Positions 12,937 through 24,780 of a stretch of 64,000 nucleotides of DNA are shown here, one piece after another. Numbering within the stretch: position 1 is the stretch's first letter; each line of letters opens with the position of its first letter. This DNA is from Marchantia polymorpha subsp. ruderalis (Eukaryota; Streptophyta; Marchantiopsida; Marchantiales; Marchantiaceae): NCBI GenBank assembly GCA_037833965.1, contig AP031355.1, positions 7,899,501-7,963,500 of the forward strand, written 5' to 3'. A model generated the notes under the pieces. It saw nothing but the letters and a program-made list of their open reading frames with translations, had not been told where the DNA came from and made no database searches. A program made the translations under genes and the position numbers.

Positions 12937-15184
12937 TTAAGAAAAAGGTGCAAAACAAGCAAACTTAAGTCTGTTTCTGAAATCCCAGTAGTGTTCAACA
13001 TTACCAACGACTGTAATTGACACTCGCTCTGGATATTCGACGTTGATCATACAACTTCCAGTGCATCCACTTTTTCCGGATCGATGAGACAGAAATGTAT
13101 AGACTATTAGAGCTTTAAAGAAGATCGATGGATTTTCAAGGAAGAAATCACCGACATCAACCTGCCCGTGTAAATAGGGCTCATAGAGAACTTCCCTAGT
13201 TCGGCAGTGTAAATTTAAAATGAAAACTTGTATCAGTATCAAAATTTAATTCAAACAGCTTTCAATTTGTCATGGCTCTTTCCTGGTAAGAAATATATTT
13301 TGCTGTGGATCTTCATATGTCACTGGTGAGACGAAGGGAAGCGCGCATTACTGAAGGGTGTCCACCATGAAGGATGGCAATAGGAAATAATCTAAAACAA
13401 CTCGACGCAGAACAAATCTGTGCATTACATGGTCAACAAAACTGTACACAAAAGGCAAGTTAATATCTGCTCCGGGCTTTCCAGCATCTCCTGCTCCAAG
13501 AAAGAACGAAGCCTGACCGATGTCTCCGATATTTTGATCCTCTAACCATTATGTACACAACGCAACGAAGAGGCCCGGTGTCCAGAAACATAAATGTTAA
13601 AATCACCAGAGATGAACTGTTACTTTGCTAATTTGATGTCTGGATGAGAAACTCGTTAAAATGAAACGCATTGAAACGGACGTATGACCAGACTCCCTAT
13701 ACATGAACATCACATTTTACTATGTGTAACATGGTAAAACGTGATATTCAAATATAAAGAGTCAGGTCATTCGCCATCAACCTAGCCTCAATGGAATTGT
13801 TAAATGCAAATATAGAGAATAACTTATTAAAAAACGAAAAATAGTGTTTCACTGCAACATCGGAACATACTCAAAAGAATACAATATCCAGGAAAGACAT
13901 GAATAATGTATAATGTAACACTTGAATACAAAGAAAGAAATATAAGTATAGAATAAGTATAGAGCACGTTCAATATCAAAATAGATGAGAAGAGGGTAAA
14001 AATCACAAGGTAAATATATTGAGGGAGTGGTAAACAACTCTTCTTGTTTATATTTACTCATAACTGCTACGTATGACAAAAACTGCTCTGATAGTTCGTG
14101 CTCGCATTTCTCGACAAGAAGTGTGCTTTAGGTAAACAAAGTGACCATAGACTTCACCGACGCCCTTGACACCAGCAACATAACTTTCTAAAATAGCTGC
14201 TGGTATCCAGTTTCTGTAAACTTCATCCGATTTGAGGGAACGAACCACCTTGCTGTTCACTAGCCAAAAAAGAGAAAAGGAACAAATCCTCAAGTACAGA
14301 GATTTATCATGAAGGACACCATGAAAGTGTGGAAATAAACCGAAGTAGGAAAAGGTGAAAATAATGAGAAAGGTAGTAGAGCATGTACGTGAATGTAGAG
14401 ATATGCGATCAACACGTGAGTTCGACCACAAGCCAACGATCGAGCAAAACGGCATGCAGACGAGGAATAAGCCAAGAAACATGAAAAACAGCAACAGAGA
14501 AATTTTGCTCCTATAAACGACTACAAGAGTGTGGTGGACAACCAAGATCTAGATGAGTCATGCAACAAAACGAAACAAGACCATTATGCAAAGTGTGGTG
14601 AACATACGATCAACTAAAGCACACGAGTCTGAAGAGGTACTGTATCAAGGATGGGCTTGTACGCCTTCGAAATAAGAACGTAGAACCCAGGGACTACGAT
14701 TGGTCAGCGGCTACGAAATTATAGCAGAAGACAGGAAAGTTGCGTATACCAGTGGAAGACATGAATGCAGGACAAATGAGTAGCTGACTTTGGGAAAACA
14801 GAAAACGCTCACTCCGAGACCGGGAACGGATATCTATGCTACAAGGAGCAATGAAAGAAGCATAAAACGTTCAGTAAGAAGGAGTGTATGTAAAAGTACA
14901 CCTTGAGAGAAAAAGGTGAGTAGGTACTCCAAGGAACTTTCCCAATTAACATGAGAGGTACTATTGAAATGATCTTGAGCACAACCTGTTAATGTCCCCC
15001 GACCCTCACAAATAAAAGATTGGGGGATGAACGACTGAAAGGTGCCTGGAATTGTGAAAGAAATAAAACCTTTCTCTGTGCTCTCTATACAAACGTATAG
15101 CTTGAGACTTTTTACACGATCTTCTTGATCTTCCCCAGAACTACCCAAAGATGAGGAGGTCCAAACAAGACCTTCTAAAATCAT
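12937..15184 (-). other. Possible scattered exons of an unrecognised gene
   Basis: Several minus-strand stretches have protein-like composition but no family I recognise. About 12937-13205 includes GQVDVGDFFLENPSIFFKAL. About 13370-13555 includes NIGDIGQASFFLGAGDAGKP and may follow an acceptor-like AG. About 14060-14240 includes NWIPAAILESYVAGVKGVGE. About 14834-15184 includes MILEGLVWTSSSLGSSGEDQ. The first two share a D-x-G-D-x-G...FFL pattern. I could not join them into one frame with convincing splice sites, so this may equally be a relic or chance. Confidence 0.2.
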
Positions 15185-15750
15185 GTGCCCAGCTGATTTA
15201 ATAGCTTTGTGTGTTCACGAGCGAACATGTAAGCGACTTGGCACATCTCTACAGATCCAATGACTGCGTTCTAAACTAGACTTTTCCTAAAAGTTTCAAA
15301 CAGAGCTTACGTCCTCATTTGACAACATCCTGATCTTCCAAGATTCATGTGCCTAAAAAATTGGTGCATTAACCCTTCCATTTTAACCATTGGAGTCCAC
15401 ATCTCAGCACATATCAGGATTCGACTGAGGAATCTCCTCCACCTTTCATTCTTCAGAAGACAAGACACTGCCAAGCGGCAACTGAGATAGAGGAGCGACA
15501 ACAACTCAAAAAGGAGTATCAGTGCTAAAAAAGATGCCGCGGAATATAATAACACTAAATTGCAAATGCATGGCGGTAGTTGGCAGTCTGAAAACATGTA
15601 CCCATCTCTATTCTACTCAACTGGTTCCTTGACTAAGGAACTACCGATTGAAAAGGTCATTCTAGAAAAAAGAGGTGAAGCTTTTGTTACAGAATTGTTA
15701 ACCTCATTTATGGAAGACAACAGAGAATGGAATATGAACCAATTAGCCGA

Positions 15751-18313
15751 TTATTCCTCCGAATTTTCTGATGACGATCTTGGGGCCATCTCGGGGACAA
15801 CTCCAACACATTCGTCGTCACTGCTGGCCAGCTCCTGGTCCTGCAATGACAGGACAACCAGTAAGAATTGACGAGACATTCCCAGTATATGTAAGTTATG
15901 CTGCACTAGATAGATTCGACTCCAGCGTTTACACTGTACCCAAAAAAAAAAAAAAAAGCCTGTTCTATCTTTCGAATGAAATGAGTACATAGCTGCGATT
16001 GTAATTATGGAATATGTGTGCTCAAACTCCGTCAAACAATTTTGATGTCCAGCAGTACTCAACATGTCAACATTTGCGCTGCTTGCTTTGGACAAGGATC
16101 AGACGTCGTATTTGATCTCTAATTGTGAATGAACCTCAAAAAACTGAATCAGACTGACGATTACAGAAGACCACAAGATGAGAATATTCTAGAGGTAGAT
16201 ACCTTGCTGGTATGTGCCAATTGCTGTAAATGTGCTGGCCTTGTGTTCAGATCTATCATCCGCGACACCCGACGATTCGTGGGTGACTGCAAATCCTCGT
16301 CACCTACGGCAATGGCTACGGCAGGTGCATTGCTGTTATTCCATTCTCCACTTGTGACAGGTTTGGTCTTGTCCTGTTGTCCTTCATGGTGATGGTGATG
16401 ATGATGGTGGTGGTGGTGGTGATGGTGAATGTGTTCGTTTCCATCCTTGGATTTCTTCCCGTCCTTTGTTGCACCGTCTTTCACTGCTGCAAGATCATCC
16501 TGGCGTGGCTTCGTGGGTAACTGTAGGCAGTTGTCACGACTAAAAAATGAGTTTGTGACTGAGATTTCAACTTCACCTCAACATAAACATCTGTCCGTAA
16601 CATGTCAGGCCAGCGAGTCTCAGGTCCTTGTCCTCGAACTACAATATGTTCGTTCATACGAACATACGCGCCTTCTTATCTTTAGCTAAATAATTTTCAG
16701 AGCTCGATCGGAACAAAACAACATTCACATCATAAATTATCAACACACAATGGTACTTACTATATGAACTCCACGTCCCAAAACATACGTACAAGTTTAT
16801 CAGAGTGATCTTCAAATTTATTTCAATGGTTTATCGAGTTCATTTCTAATCAAGTTCGTTTCAAATCCCTTTGCACTATACATGAACTAAACTTTGAATA
16901 ATAAAGAACAATTTCAGACAACACAACGAGCGAAGTAACATTCGCGTCCACTTCTTAGACGAACAAGCAGGTATAATTGAAATCAACTCAAATTACGAAC
17001 CTCAACGCGTTGCCCCATCAACAAATAGCGTTCGTGGGTCTTTTTTCCCCCGATGTGCACATCCATGTCGCATTGTAGGCATAACGAGGTACCATCAATG
17101 CCACAAAAAAAAAAGGCTGCACAACAATGGAACGGGCAATAATCAACCTAATTGAACCCTAACAGTATCTCCGATGAGATAACACTGTCTGACTGGACCT
17201 TCGAGTTTCCAAAAATCCGATGTCTTAAATGTACTACAAGTATCACACGTGAGATCTAACTGACAACTACAAGCACAAATAGTTTCGTGGAAGAAATGAG
17301 GCCGAGGTGGCACATTCTGTGAAGGAAAGTTTAGTGTACCGGGGGCGTTCTCGCAGATGTCACAGCGTGGCACTGCCCGCGCTTCGGCGAGCTCCAGCCG
17401 CACGTGTCTACTGGCCAATTTGTTGCATCCATGTACCTACATGTAGAGATGACCATAAACTGATAAGTTTGTCAATTGACTTAGAAGAGTCGTCTAGTTC
17501 TGGCCGATGTCCGTAACCACTACTCTGAAGCTTGATGCCGGGAGAGAACGCTCTCAATCCCAAGTCGCAAGTGGCCAAAAAAAAGCTGGTAGTGACCGCC
17601 CCGCCGGACATGAGATATTTATTTATTTCCTTCTACGCTGCCGGCAAGGATTGCACGTTGTGCGACATGGTGGACTCACTCACTTCTCAAACTATTTTAG
17701 AGACTATGCTCATGGCTACAGTCTACACACCGGTGGCCGACGAGCAGTAGCTGGTCACGAACGGAATAAACCGTTCGTTCCTGAGCAGAAGCACTGAGGG
17801 ACAATTTCGACGATGGCTAATGCCCTGACATTCATTGAAGAAAGGGCGTTCTTTCGACAACGCGAGGGATTTGCCAACACAACGTCGTGACCAGTGTAAA
17901 ATTCTGTCCTAGAGGAGAAAACGAAGAACTGTTAGTACTCCAACCCAGCCTAAGCTTCGAGTCCACCATTGTGGGAAAGCACTTCCTATCCAGATGAAGT
18001 CTCCTCCTTAGACCCGGAGTTAAAGTTTCCTCGAGAGGCCAGACCAGCAGGTACTGACGTCGGACTATCACCTTGTCACAATCCTTGATTCGTAGCGTGG
18101 ATCGACCAGAACACGCCCGTACAGGCAATGTCAATTTCCACGAAAAATAGGATGATCAAAATTCTGCCAGAGAGTTGAACAAAGAACTATGCAGAAGAAA
18201 CAATGTCCGCGAGAAGGTACCTTCTCATCACATGTCAAGCACAGTGCAGCCTCGTCGGCGGCACAAAAAAGTCGCGCGGGCGCTGCCTCGCAAACATCAC
18301 AAAGAGTCCGCAT
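15751..18313 (-). CDS. Double B-box zinc-finger protein (BBX family), five exons
   Basis: The inferred exons, in transcription order, are 18313-18221, 17436-17340, 17116-17001, 16520-16203 and 15840-15751. All junctions are GT-AG and in phase, giving 237 residues. B-box 1 shows CDVC (5-8), C17, D20, C25, C28, H33 and H42. B-box 2 starts CDICENAP and continues [21 protein letters not shown], then a [17 protein letters not shown] tail typical of STO/STH-type BBX proteins. Exon 4 encodes a 14-His run and MIDLNTRP, a motif found in this subgroup. The last exon has acidic DDE followed by GVVPEM, resembling the VP motif with which BBX proteins bind COP1. The likely role is a nuclear transcriptional cofactor in light signalling. 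There is no CCT domain. The exon 3 boundary includes a 10-T run encoding three Phe residues. Subfamily and COP1 binding are inferred. Confidence 0.85.
16391..16433 (-). repeat. CAT/CAC (poly-His) codon repeat in BBX exon 4
   Basis: The + strand shows a run of ATG and GTG triplets. On the coding strand this gives HIH followed by a long uninterrupted His tract. Slippage here would alter tract length without shifting frame. His tracts can act in metal binding or nuclear speckle targeting; that is general knowledge and has not been shown here. Confidence 0.8.
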
Positions 18314-19700
18314 CTGCGTCTATGGGTTTCTGCTATCCACTCCAAAACAATTTGAACTTTCCGCCAACTATCCCTTGATCTGTTCCTCTACGGTCGCACT
18401 CCCAAACTCCTGCACCCCAAAATTCGAGCTACTCCTCCCGGTGACAGCTATCAGACGTCTCACACCGTGATACATTGACATTCTGCGCAAGGTCCGTTTC
18501 CTAATTGTCCTCGATTTCTACCAACCTATGCTGAGCAAACACCTTCCTGCTTCCTGCCTCCCACGAACTCGCAGAGCGCTTCAAGCAGCAAGAGCATGCG
18601 ACCATCCAGATTCTACAAACTGCCGTTTCTCGTGTTCGGTTGCTTCCAGTCAGACTCTGGCCGCCTCGAAGTGTGCACCAACCTCCTGTGAAGAAACATC
18701 AACGATTCAAGCAACGAAACCGTCAGGAATCGCGAACCACACCAACGAACGAACACATTCTTGGTCACTCGAGCAGAAAACACACAAGGTCCAAGATCGC
18801 AGGACTCGCGCAGGCACTAGCGCGGAAGACTGAGCTGCAGTGCTCGTGAACGATCGCACCGCAAGATGCCTCCGCTGGGAAACAGGAGGTGGGACGAAGG
18901 GAACCACTTCCTGCACAACTCACGGGAAGCGCGACACTTCTCCTCCTCCACCTCCACCTCGACAAACCGTGTCCGGAATTTCTGTTGCCATGCTCTGATC
19001 GAACGAAGCGGGACCGTTGTGGGCTGTAGAAAGAATAATAATACCATGCGGTGGCAGCCACTCTCTCGTGTTTCCCGGCGAGATCCCCAGGAGCTCGCTC
19101 GCTCGCACAGCACCTGAACTAGCGCGGATTTTGACGATCGATGGCCCTCTCACTCTCCTCTCCACATAAAAAATTAACGATTCCAAGACCGACGTTCCGA
19201 CTCCACTCACTTGCAAACTCGACGAGCGTGAGGCGCCAACGCAATCAAGTCCGCAACATTCCTCCTCCGCCAGAAGGCAACGGACGAACAAACGAACGAC
19301 AGAAATCACGTCCGGGAAAAAACAAACAAATCGCCAGTGACGACGGCCTGAACCGCGGATCGACGAGTCCCTGATTTCGGCCTTCGTTTCACACCGCGCG
19401 CGCGGATGGAATGAGCAAACTCGGACCGACGGGTTACGCCGTAATACGGAGCTGCGTTACTCCGAGCACGACCGGCGCGGATCGAACCGATGCGGCAGAG
19501 CAGCCAACGCATAGAGAGCGCGCCGCGGCTCCCTCCAGTGGCGAGAGAGTGAGAAGCCCGGGCGAAATGTGTGGCAGCTGTTCATCTGCTGACTTGAGCC
19601 GACCAATCCCGGCCTCTCGTTTGCCCTCCTTCGGCCGCAAGTTGAAGCGGTCGACCTTCTCTTATTGTTACTCCTCCTCCTCCTCCTCTTTTTAACTACG
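18314..19700 (-). promoter_or_regulatory. Probable promoter / 5' leader of the BBX gene
   Basis: This region is markedly more GC-rich than the AT-rich DNA beyond 19.7 kb and has no recognisable protein on either strand despite several open frames. Lying just upstream of the BBX start codon on the minus strand, it probably holds the leader and core promoter. A (CTC)n run near 19671-19690 becomes (GAG)n on the coding strand, as is common in plant 5' regions. No TATA box or light-response element was confirmed. Confidence 0.45.
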
Positions 19701-20090
19701 TTATCGGTGACCGACTACACCGTACCGATACCTGCATTTTGACTGTACCCTACGCATAAACATCCGATGGCTACTTTGGTTCCTCGCTTCTTGCTATCGG
19801 GCTCGACGACTTGATAGACTAATAACATTAGCTAAGGAAATATTTTCTCTTAAGCATAATATATTGTAACATCTCAAAAGGCTTCCTCAACGCATCGAGA
19901 CCGTGCATAGGGTGTGAGGACCATGATCGTTCCATTTTTTTCGATATGACTCAACAAAAGTAAGGTTACCATAATTTTTGGCATGACTAATAATCCTTGA
20001 AGAGGCATCACATTATCTGAGAATTGTCCTTTGATGTTGGAGAGTATGGGCTTGTTTTGAGGCATAATCGTTTGATTTTAAATTTCTAGA
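19701..20090. other. Intergenic region
   Basis: No gene or repeat is recognised in this stretch. Confidence 0.5.
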
Positions 20091-20099
20091 GAATGCCGC

Positions 20100-20830
20100 C
20101 GGATGAAGTTGAGAACACGAGGTCATCATGGTTGCCAAGTTGGACTTCAGTCAGTACGTGACTGTGGTTTGTATAGCTAGGATCCGCATGAGTGCTACTG
20201 TGAGACGACATACAGGCAGGCATGTCGACGGGTCAATGGAGACAACACGGAGATTTTCCAGGCTGCCCGGCAAAATCTGAAGCAACAGAAACATTGCGCC
20301 ACGTGGCGCAAAGCAGCAGGATATATGGGAGCCACAAGTTGCGTACTTAAGGCGCAGCCTCAGTCATAGATTTGTACACGTGGACCGAACGGTACGGCAC
20401 GGCTGGATTGTTGTCCGTTGCTAAGCAGCCTCGCTACGTCAACGGCGATGACGGTCTAGTCGCCCCATGTTCTTCTGCAATGTATAAAAGCCCTCCATTA
20501 TCCAACTTCATCGGATTGAGTAATCTTGGTTTCAAGGTTTGTCAAGCTTAAAGTTAGTCACGGTTTCCGTGTGAGCAATTATTAAGTCAACATCGCTTTG
20601 AATCACTTTAGACCTATGTTGTATTGGAACTACAGCAGTACCTCATACTTGTGCCATACTTATCCCAGACAGTACCTAAATCTCTGCCGTGTATATCTCA
20701 TTCTGTTCCTTCACTGTTCACTCAAGGTGGATCACAGGTCACCATGGTGTCGATCACAAAGAAATTGGCTAACAGAAAATGCTCTCTATATCTTCGTCTC
20801 ATAGCCAGAATAGTTAAGTGGATCTTTCAC
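20100..20830 (+). promoter_or_regulatory. Orphan promoter-like segment (possible solo LTR)
   Basis: An isolated moderately GC-rich segment lies in AT-rich DNA. It contains a perfect 18-bp palindrome TTGCGCCACGTGGCGCAA (20294-20311) centred on the G-box core CACGTG, and about 170 bp downstream a clear TATA box (TATAAAAG, 20483-20490). Only short open frames follow. The arrangement suits either the promoter of an unrecognised transcript or a solo LTR of a retrotransposon. I did not find a second LTR or a clear target duplication, so the origin is unresolved. Confidence 0.45.
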
Positions 20831-20839
20831 TGGTAGCCA

Positions 20840-22730
20840 ATTGTTATTGTTGTTAAGAAAAGATGTTACATCATTTTGCAGTAGGGAGTAAGAGTCCGGC
20901 GTTTGTAGGGTTTAGGGTTGGATAATTTGACGTGAAAAAAATATCATTTCATCAATATTTGTATTTGTAACAACACAAAAGACACATCTAGACTTTGATT
21001 GATCGTTTTGGGCCGTGGAAAAATGTTGAATATATTTTGTAAGGGTATGTTTAGACATATAACATCATGTTCACAATTAATCTATGGTTCTTTTGATTAT
21101 TGGTTCATTAGATCACATACCAACCAATCTCATTAATGTATAATCGTGGATTTGATTTTCTTACTTCCACTTTATGTCACATTATAAAATATGTTTTTCA
21201 TAAAGAGATGATTACTAATTGTAAAACTTCAGGCAGAAAATTGGGTTACAATACATGAAAAATCTATACATTCAACATAATTAACAATCAGTTTGCAAGA
21301 ATGAAGTATCATTTAGAATGTTTTAACAAGTGTGTTTTTCCATATGGAGATGAGATCACATTAATGCTGTCATTTTTCTGAAACTAAGTTAAGCATACTA
21401 CATTTCTAACATAAATTTTAAAGCGGTATTCAACCTTTGATACTCTTTGTGTCACTCAAAATAACAATCAAATACACTTTACAATATAAATCCAACAGCA
21501 CTACAACTTTTGGATATCTTGTCGTATAATCATACAGGGATAATATATCCATTACTTGATAAACAAATTAAAAAAATTTAGAGTTGCATGTATACATAAT
21601 GTAAAACGGGGAGAAGAGAAAAATATATATAAAAATTGAATTATAATATATGAATTCCTCATAAAACTGAAAAGCTTGAAGTTCAAAATTAATCATAAAT
21701 TGCACTATTGATGCAACTTTGAAAATTTCATTTTCCAAGGTCTTTTAACGATCGAGGCTATAATTCATCCTTTGATATATTTTTTAACTTATCGAGAGCG
21801 CATGTGTTCGTTTTTCACCAACAAAAAATTTGATGTATGAATTCCAATATATTTCATATTGATGTATGTTTTACTATGTGTACACCACTTCGGTGCTTTT
21901 CATGACACTTCTAGTGCAGTATGGTTTTGTTAGTATCTCACAAGCCGTGTACACATAGTAAATCATGAAATTACAATATCCGCACACTGTAAAATTTATA
22001 AAATAAACGACAGATAATTCGACTTTTAGCACAAATGAGCACTGGATGTATTGCTAATGGAAATGTTTCTATTTGGTTACAATTATGGTGACCATCGTTT
22101 ATCATGCACGTGACAAGGTGAAACAGGTGAGCAAAAGTAGACATCGAACGAGAATTAGAAAGAAGTGAAACCAGATCAATTTTGGCAAACATTTAGTCTG
22201 CTTTTGGATGTGTTCATTTGTCGGGAAACATTAGATTTCAGATCTGGCTAAACTCGGTTGGAGTATCTCCAGTCAAGACCTACGATAGAGAAGATATTTC
22301 TTCTTTTGTCCTCTCTTAATTGGTCGTGGTCCTGGTTGCAGGATACAAACTACTTTGTTTGAAGCAATCTTGGTCTCTGGGCACACCAATTACTCCAACG
22401 AGGTAACTCGTTTTCCTTCAGACAAGCCAAGGACATTGATGTTCACATGGATTATTACTAATTCATCGTGTTCTTATCCACATTGATATCATCACTTCAA
22501 ATCATATTGCGTTATAAGGAAGCATAAAACTTCTGACAGACATGAGTTTGCAAACCCGAAACATTCCAGGATTGCATAGATTTAGTGCAAAATGTTGACA
22601 CTTCGAAGATATCGATCGGTCGCAGCTATTATATTGAAATATCAAAGAATTATCCACAGAGACGAGAAAAAATCTCATCAAGCATTGAACAATCTGACGC
22701 ACTGGAACGTGACAAACTGAGATATAAATT
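20840..22730. other. AT-rich intergenic region
   Basis: No gene is recognised. The DNA is AT-rich with scattered short frames of no known motif. Confidence 0.55.
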
Positions 22731-23620
22731 CAATCTTCAAGATTGAAGATTGGATATTCGGTTTTACATCCTGCAGTTGTTTCACCGAAGACTCAGTGCC
22801 TGGATTCAGATCAGCTTTCATCGCAGTGTGTAGGAAGAGTGCTATCACAATCATCATCAAGGATCGGTGCTATCACAATGTTCATGATGACGCGAACGCA
22901 ACATGCAGCGCAGTGCGAACGAAGAGACAAAGCAGGAAAACTCCAAAACCAAGAAAACGAATCCACGACGCCGAGTCAACCGTCTGATGCAACACATTGA
23001 GAATTTGGGAGTGAGAAGGAAGAGGGCGAGCAGGCCCATTTGCACCAGAGCCACTACAACCATGAGAATGTTCAGGCATGGGGAGATGTGGACCTCAAAA
23101 CCCTAAGAGAACCCGAGAAACACAAAGAATCTCGCATGCCATGCAATCAGAGAACTCGAAGGCACAGTGAGTCAGAGAGTCAGTGGCCTTTGTGGTCCTC
23201 GAGAGCCGATCGAAACTGCTCCCATACCGAAAGAATCTCGGTCGAATCTCCGACCCTCTGCTCCTCTCGTTTACGTACTTTCGTAAAGCGGCAACGCGCT
23301 AGACGTTGCTTCACGTCAGGCTGGCGGGCCCCGTCGACGAGGTTCCCACATGGGGGAAACTCTCCGTCCGACCTCCAGCGGTGACCACGTAATTCGGCCC
23401 CCGGTTCTGATTGTGTCTGCGACCCATACGCCGTATTATTGCTTTCACAGTGCACTGACTGGCCGCCACGAGGACATATGATTTGCCAACGCCTTAGCAG
23501 TCGCAGTCAGCCGGCTCCAGAGCCCGTAGTGTCGACATGGGGCCGAGTTGGACTGTACCGCGTCGATCGGTGAACCCCGGCCCTTTGTATGAGAAGATCG
23601 ACCGGTTGTTCCTTTCGGGG
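22731..23620. other. GC-richer island without a recognised gene
   Basis: Base composition rises sharply relative to the flanks. Several overlapping open frames of up to about 114 codons exist on both strands, all Arg/Ser-rich with no domain. It may be the promoter or UTR of an unrecognised transcript or transposon sequence. A short palindrome (AATCTTCAAGATTGAAGATT) spans about 22733-22752. Confidence 0.35.
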
Positions 23621-24780
23621 TCATTCATGTGAACGAGAAATCGTTATATTTATTATGGTAAATATCGTTTTCTTACGAAAGGACTCGAATAAATAAAAGT
23701 GGAGAAGTGTTGCTACGATACTGACGAAGGTTTTCCACATGCAGATTTTGGATTTACTGCTTGCTTTTATACGATGATAAAGTGTAATTCTGATTTTAAT
23801 TAGGCCCACAGTTCAACGAATATTTCAAATATGCAAACATTGTGAGAGTCTGTGAGTGCATAATTTATGTAATAAGTCCTTCGAAAGACGATTTATATTG
23901 GATATGAGAATATATTAAATATATCATTATTATTATTAGCGTCAGATGAGATTTAAATTTCACGACTGCAGTGGAACATTGATGATCTCAGTACAATCTG
24001 CACCTGAAATATGAAGATTCAAAGAAATTTAACGCATACGGCGAACTCGATTACAAAATAGATCCTTAGAATAAAGACGCTTACATTCGATTTACATATC
24101 ACATATCATTTGTACATTCCATGGACACATCTTGATTATCACGAGATCTATAAAGATAAGGTTTGCAGTGATTGCTGTAACTTTATTGGGAGAGAATTAT
24201 GTGTTCAAAATAAAGAAAATTATTTAACACATCACGTATAAAAAAATTCAAACAAATATCTCACTTAATGAAAACTGACTTAAAATTATGATATGCTTCA
24301 CTCCCTTTACGAGCAGTATGGATGGACATTTTGGATAGGCTGATAGCATTATGTTTGCGAATAAATGAATATTATTCCTTATAGAGACAGCATGAATTTT
24401 TTGAAAATATTGTAGACCCTCTTCAAAGATAAAGTACTATTTATGTATACATAAAATAATTTTCTTATAGATTATTATGCAATCATTTGCTTATACTATA
24501 CAAGGAAGCCACATAGAAAGAAAAAACTCGTAAAGATTTTATTTTATGATAAAATATAGATTGTCCAATATGAAATCATGAAAATACACCTTACCGCAGA
24601 CTATGGCAGATTTTCGAGTATTCTCTCATACACATATGAAACGCTTTCAAATTTTTTTGGATCCTAAGAGATATTTTACATTTAAAAACGGTATTTTAAG
24701 TGCATCTTCAGACATTGTGATCCATTCGTACCTAACCCATCCTACCTTGTTCTTCCCATCCCTTTATAGTTCAAGGGTAT
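23621..24780. other. AT-rich intergenic region
   Basis: No gene, RNA or repeat is recognised. Confidence 0.5.
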
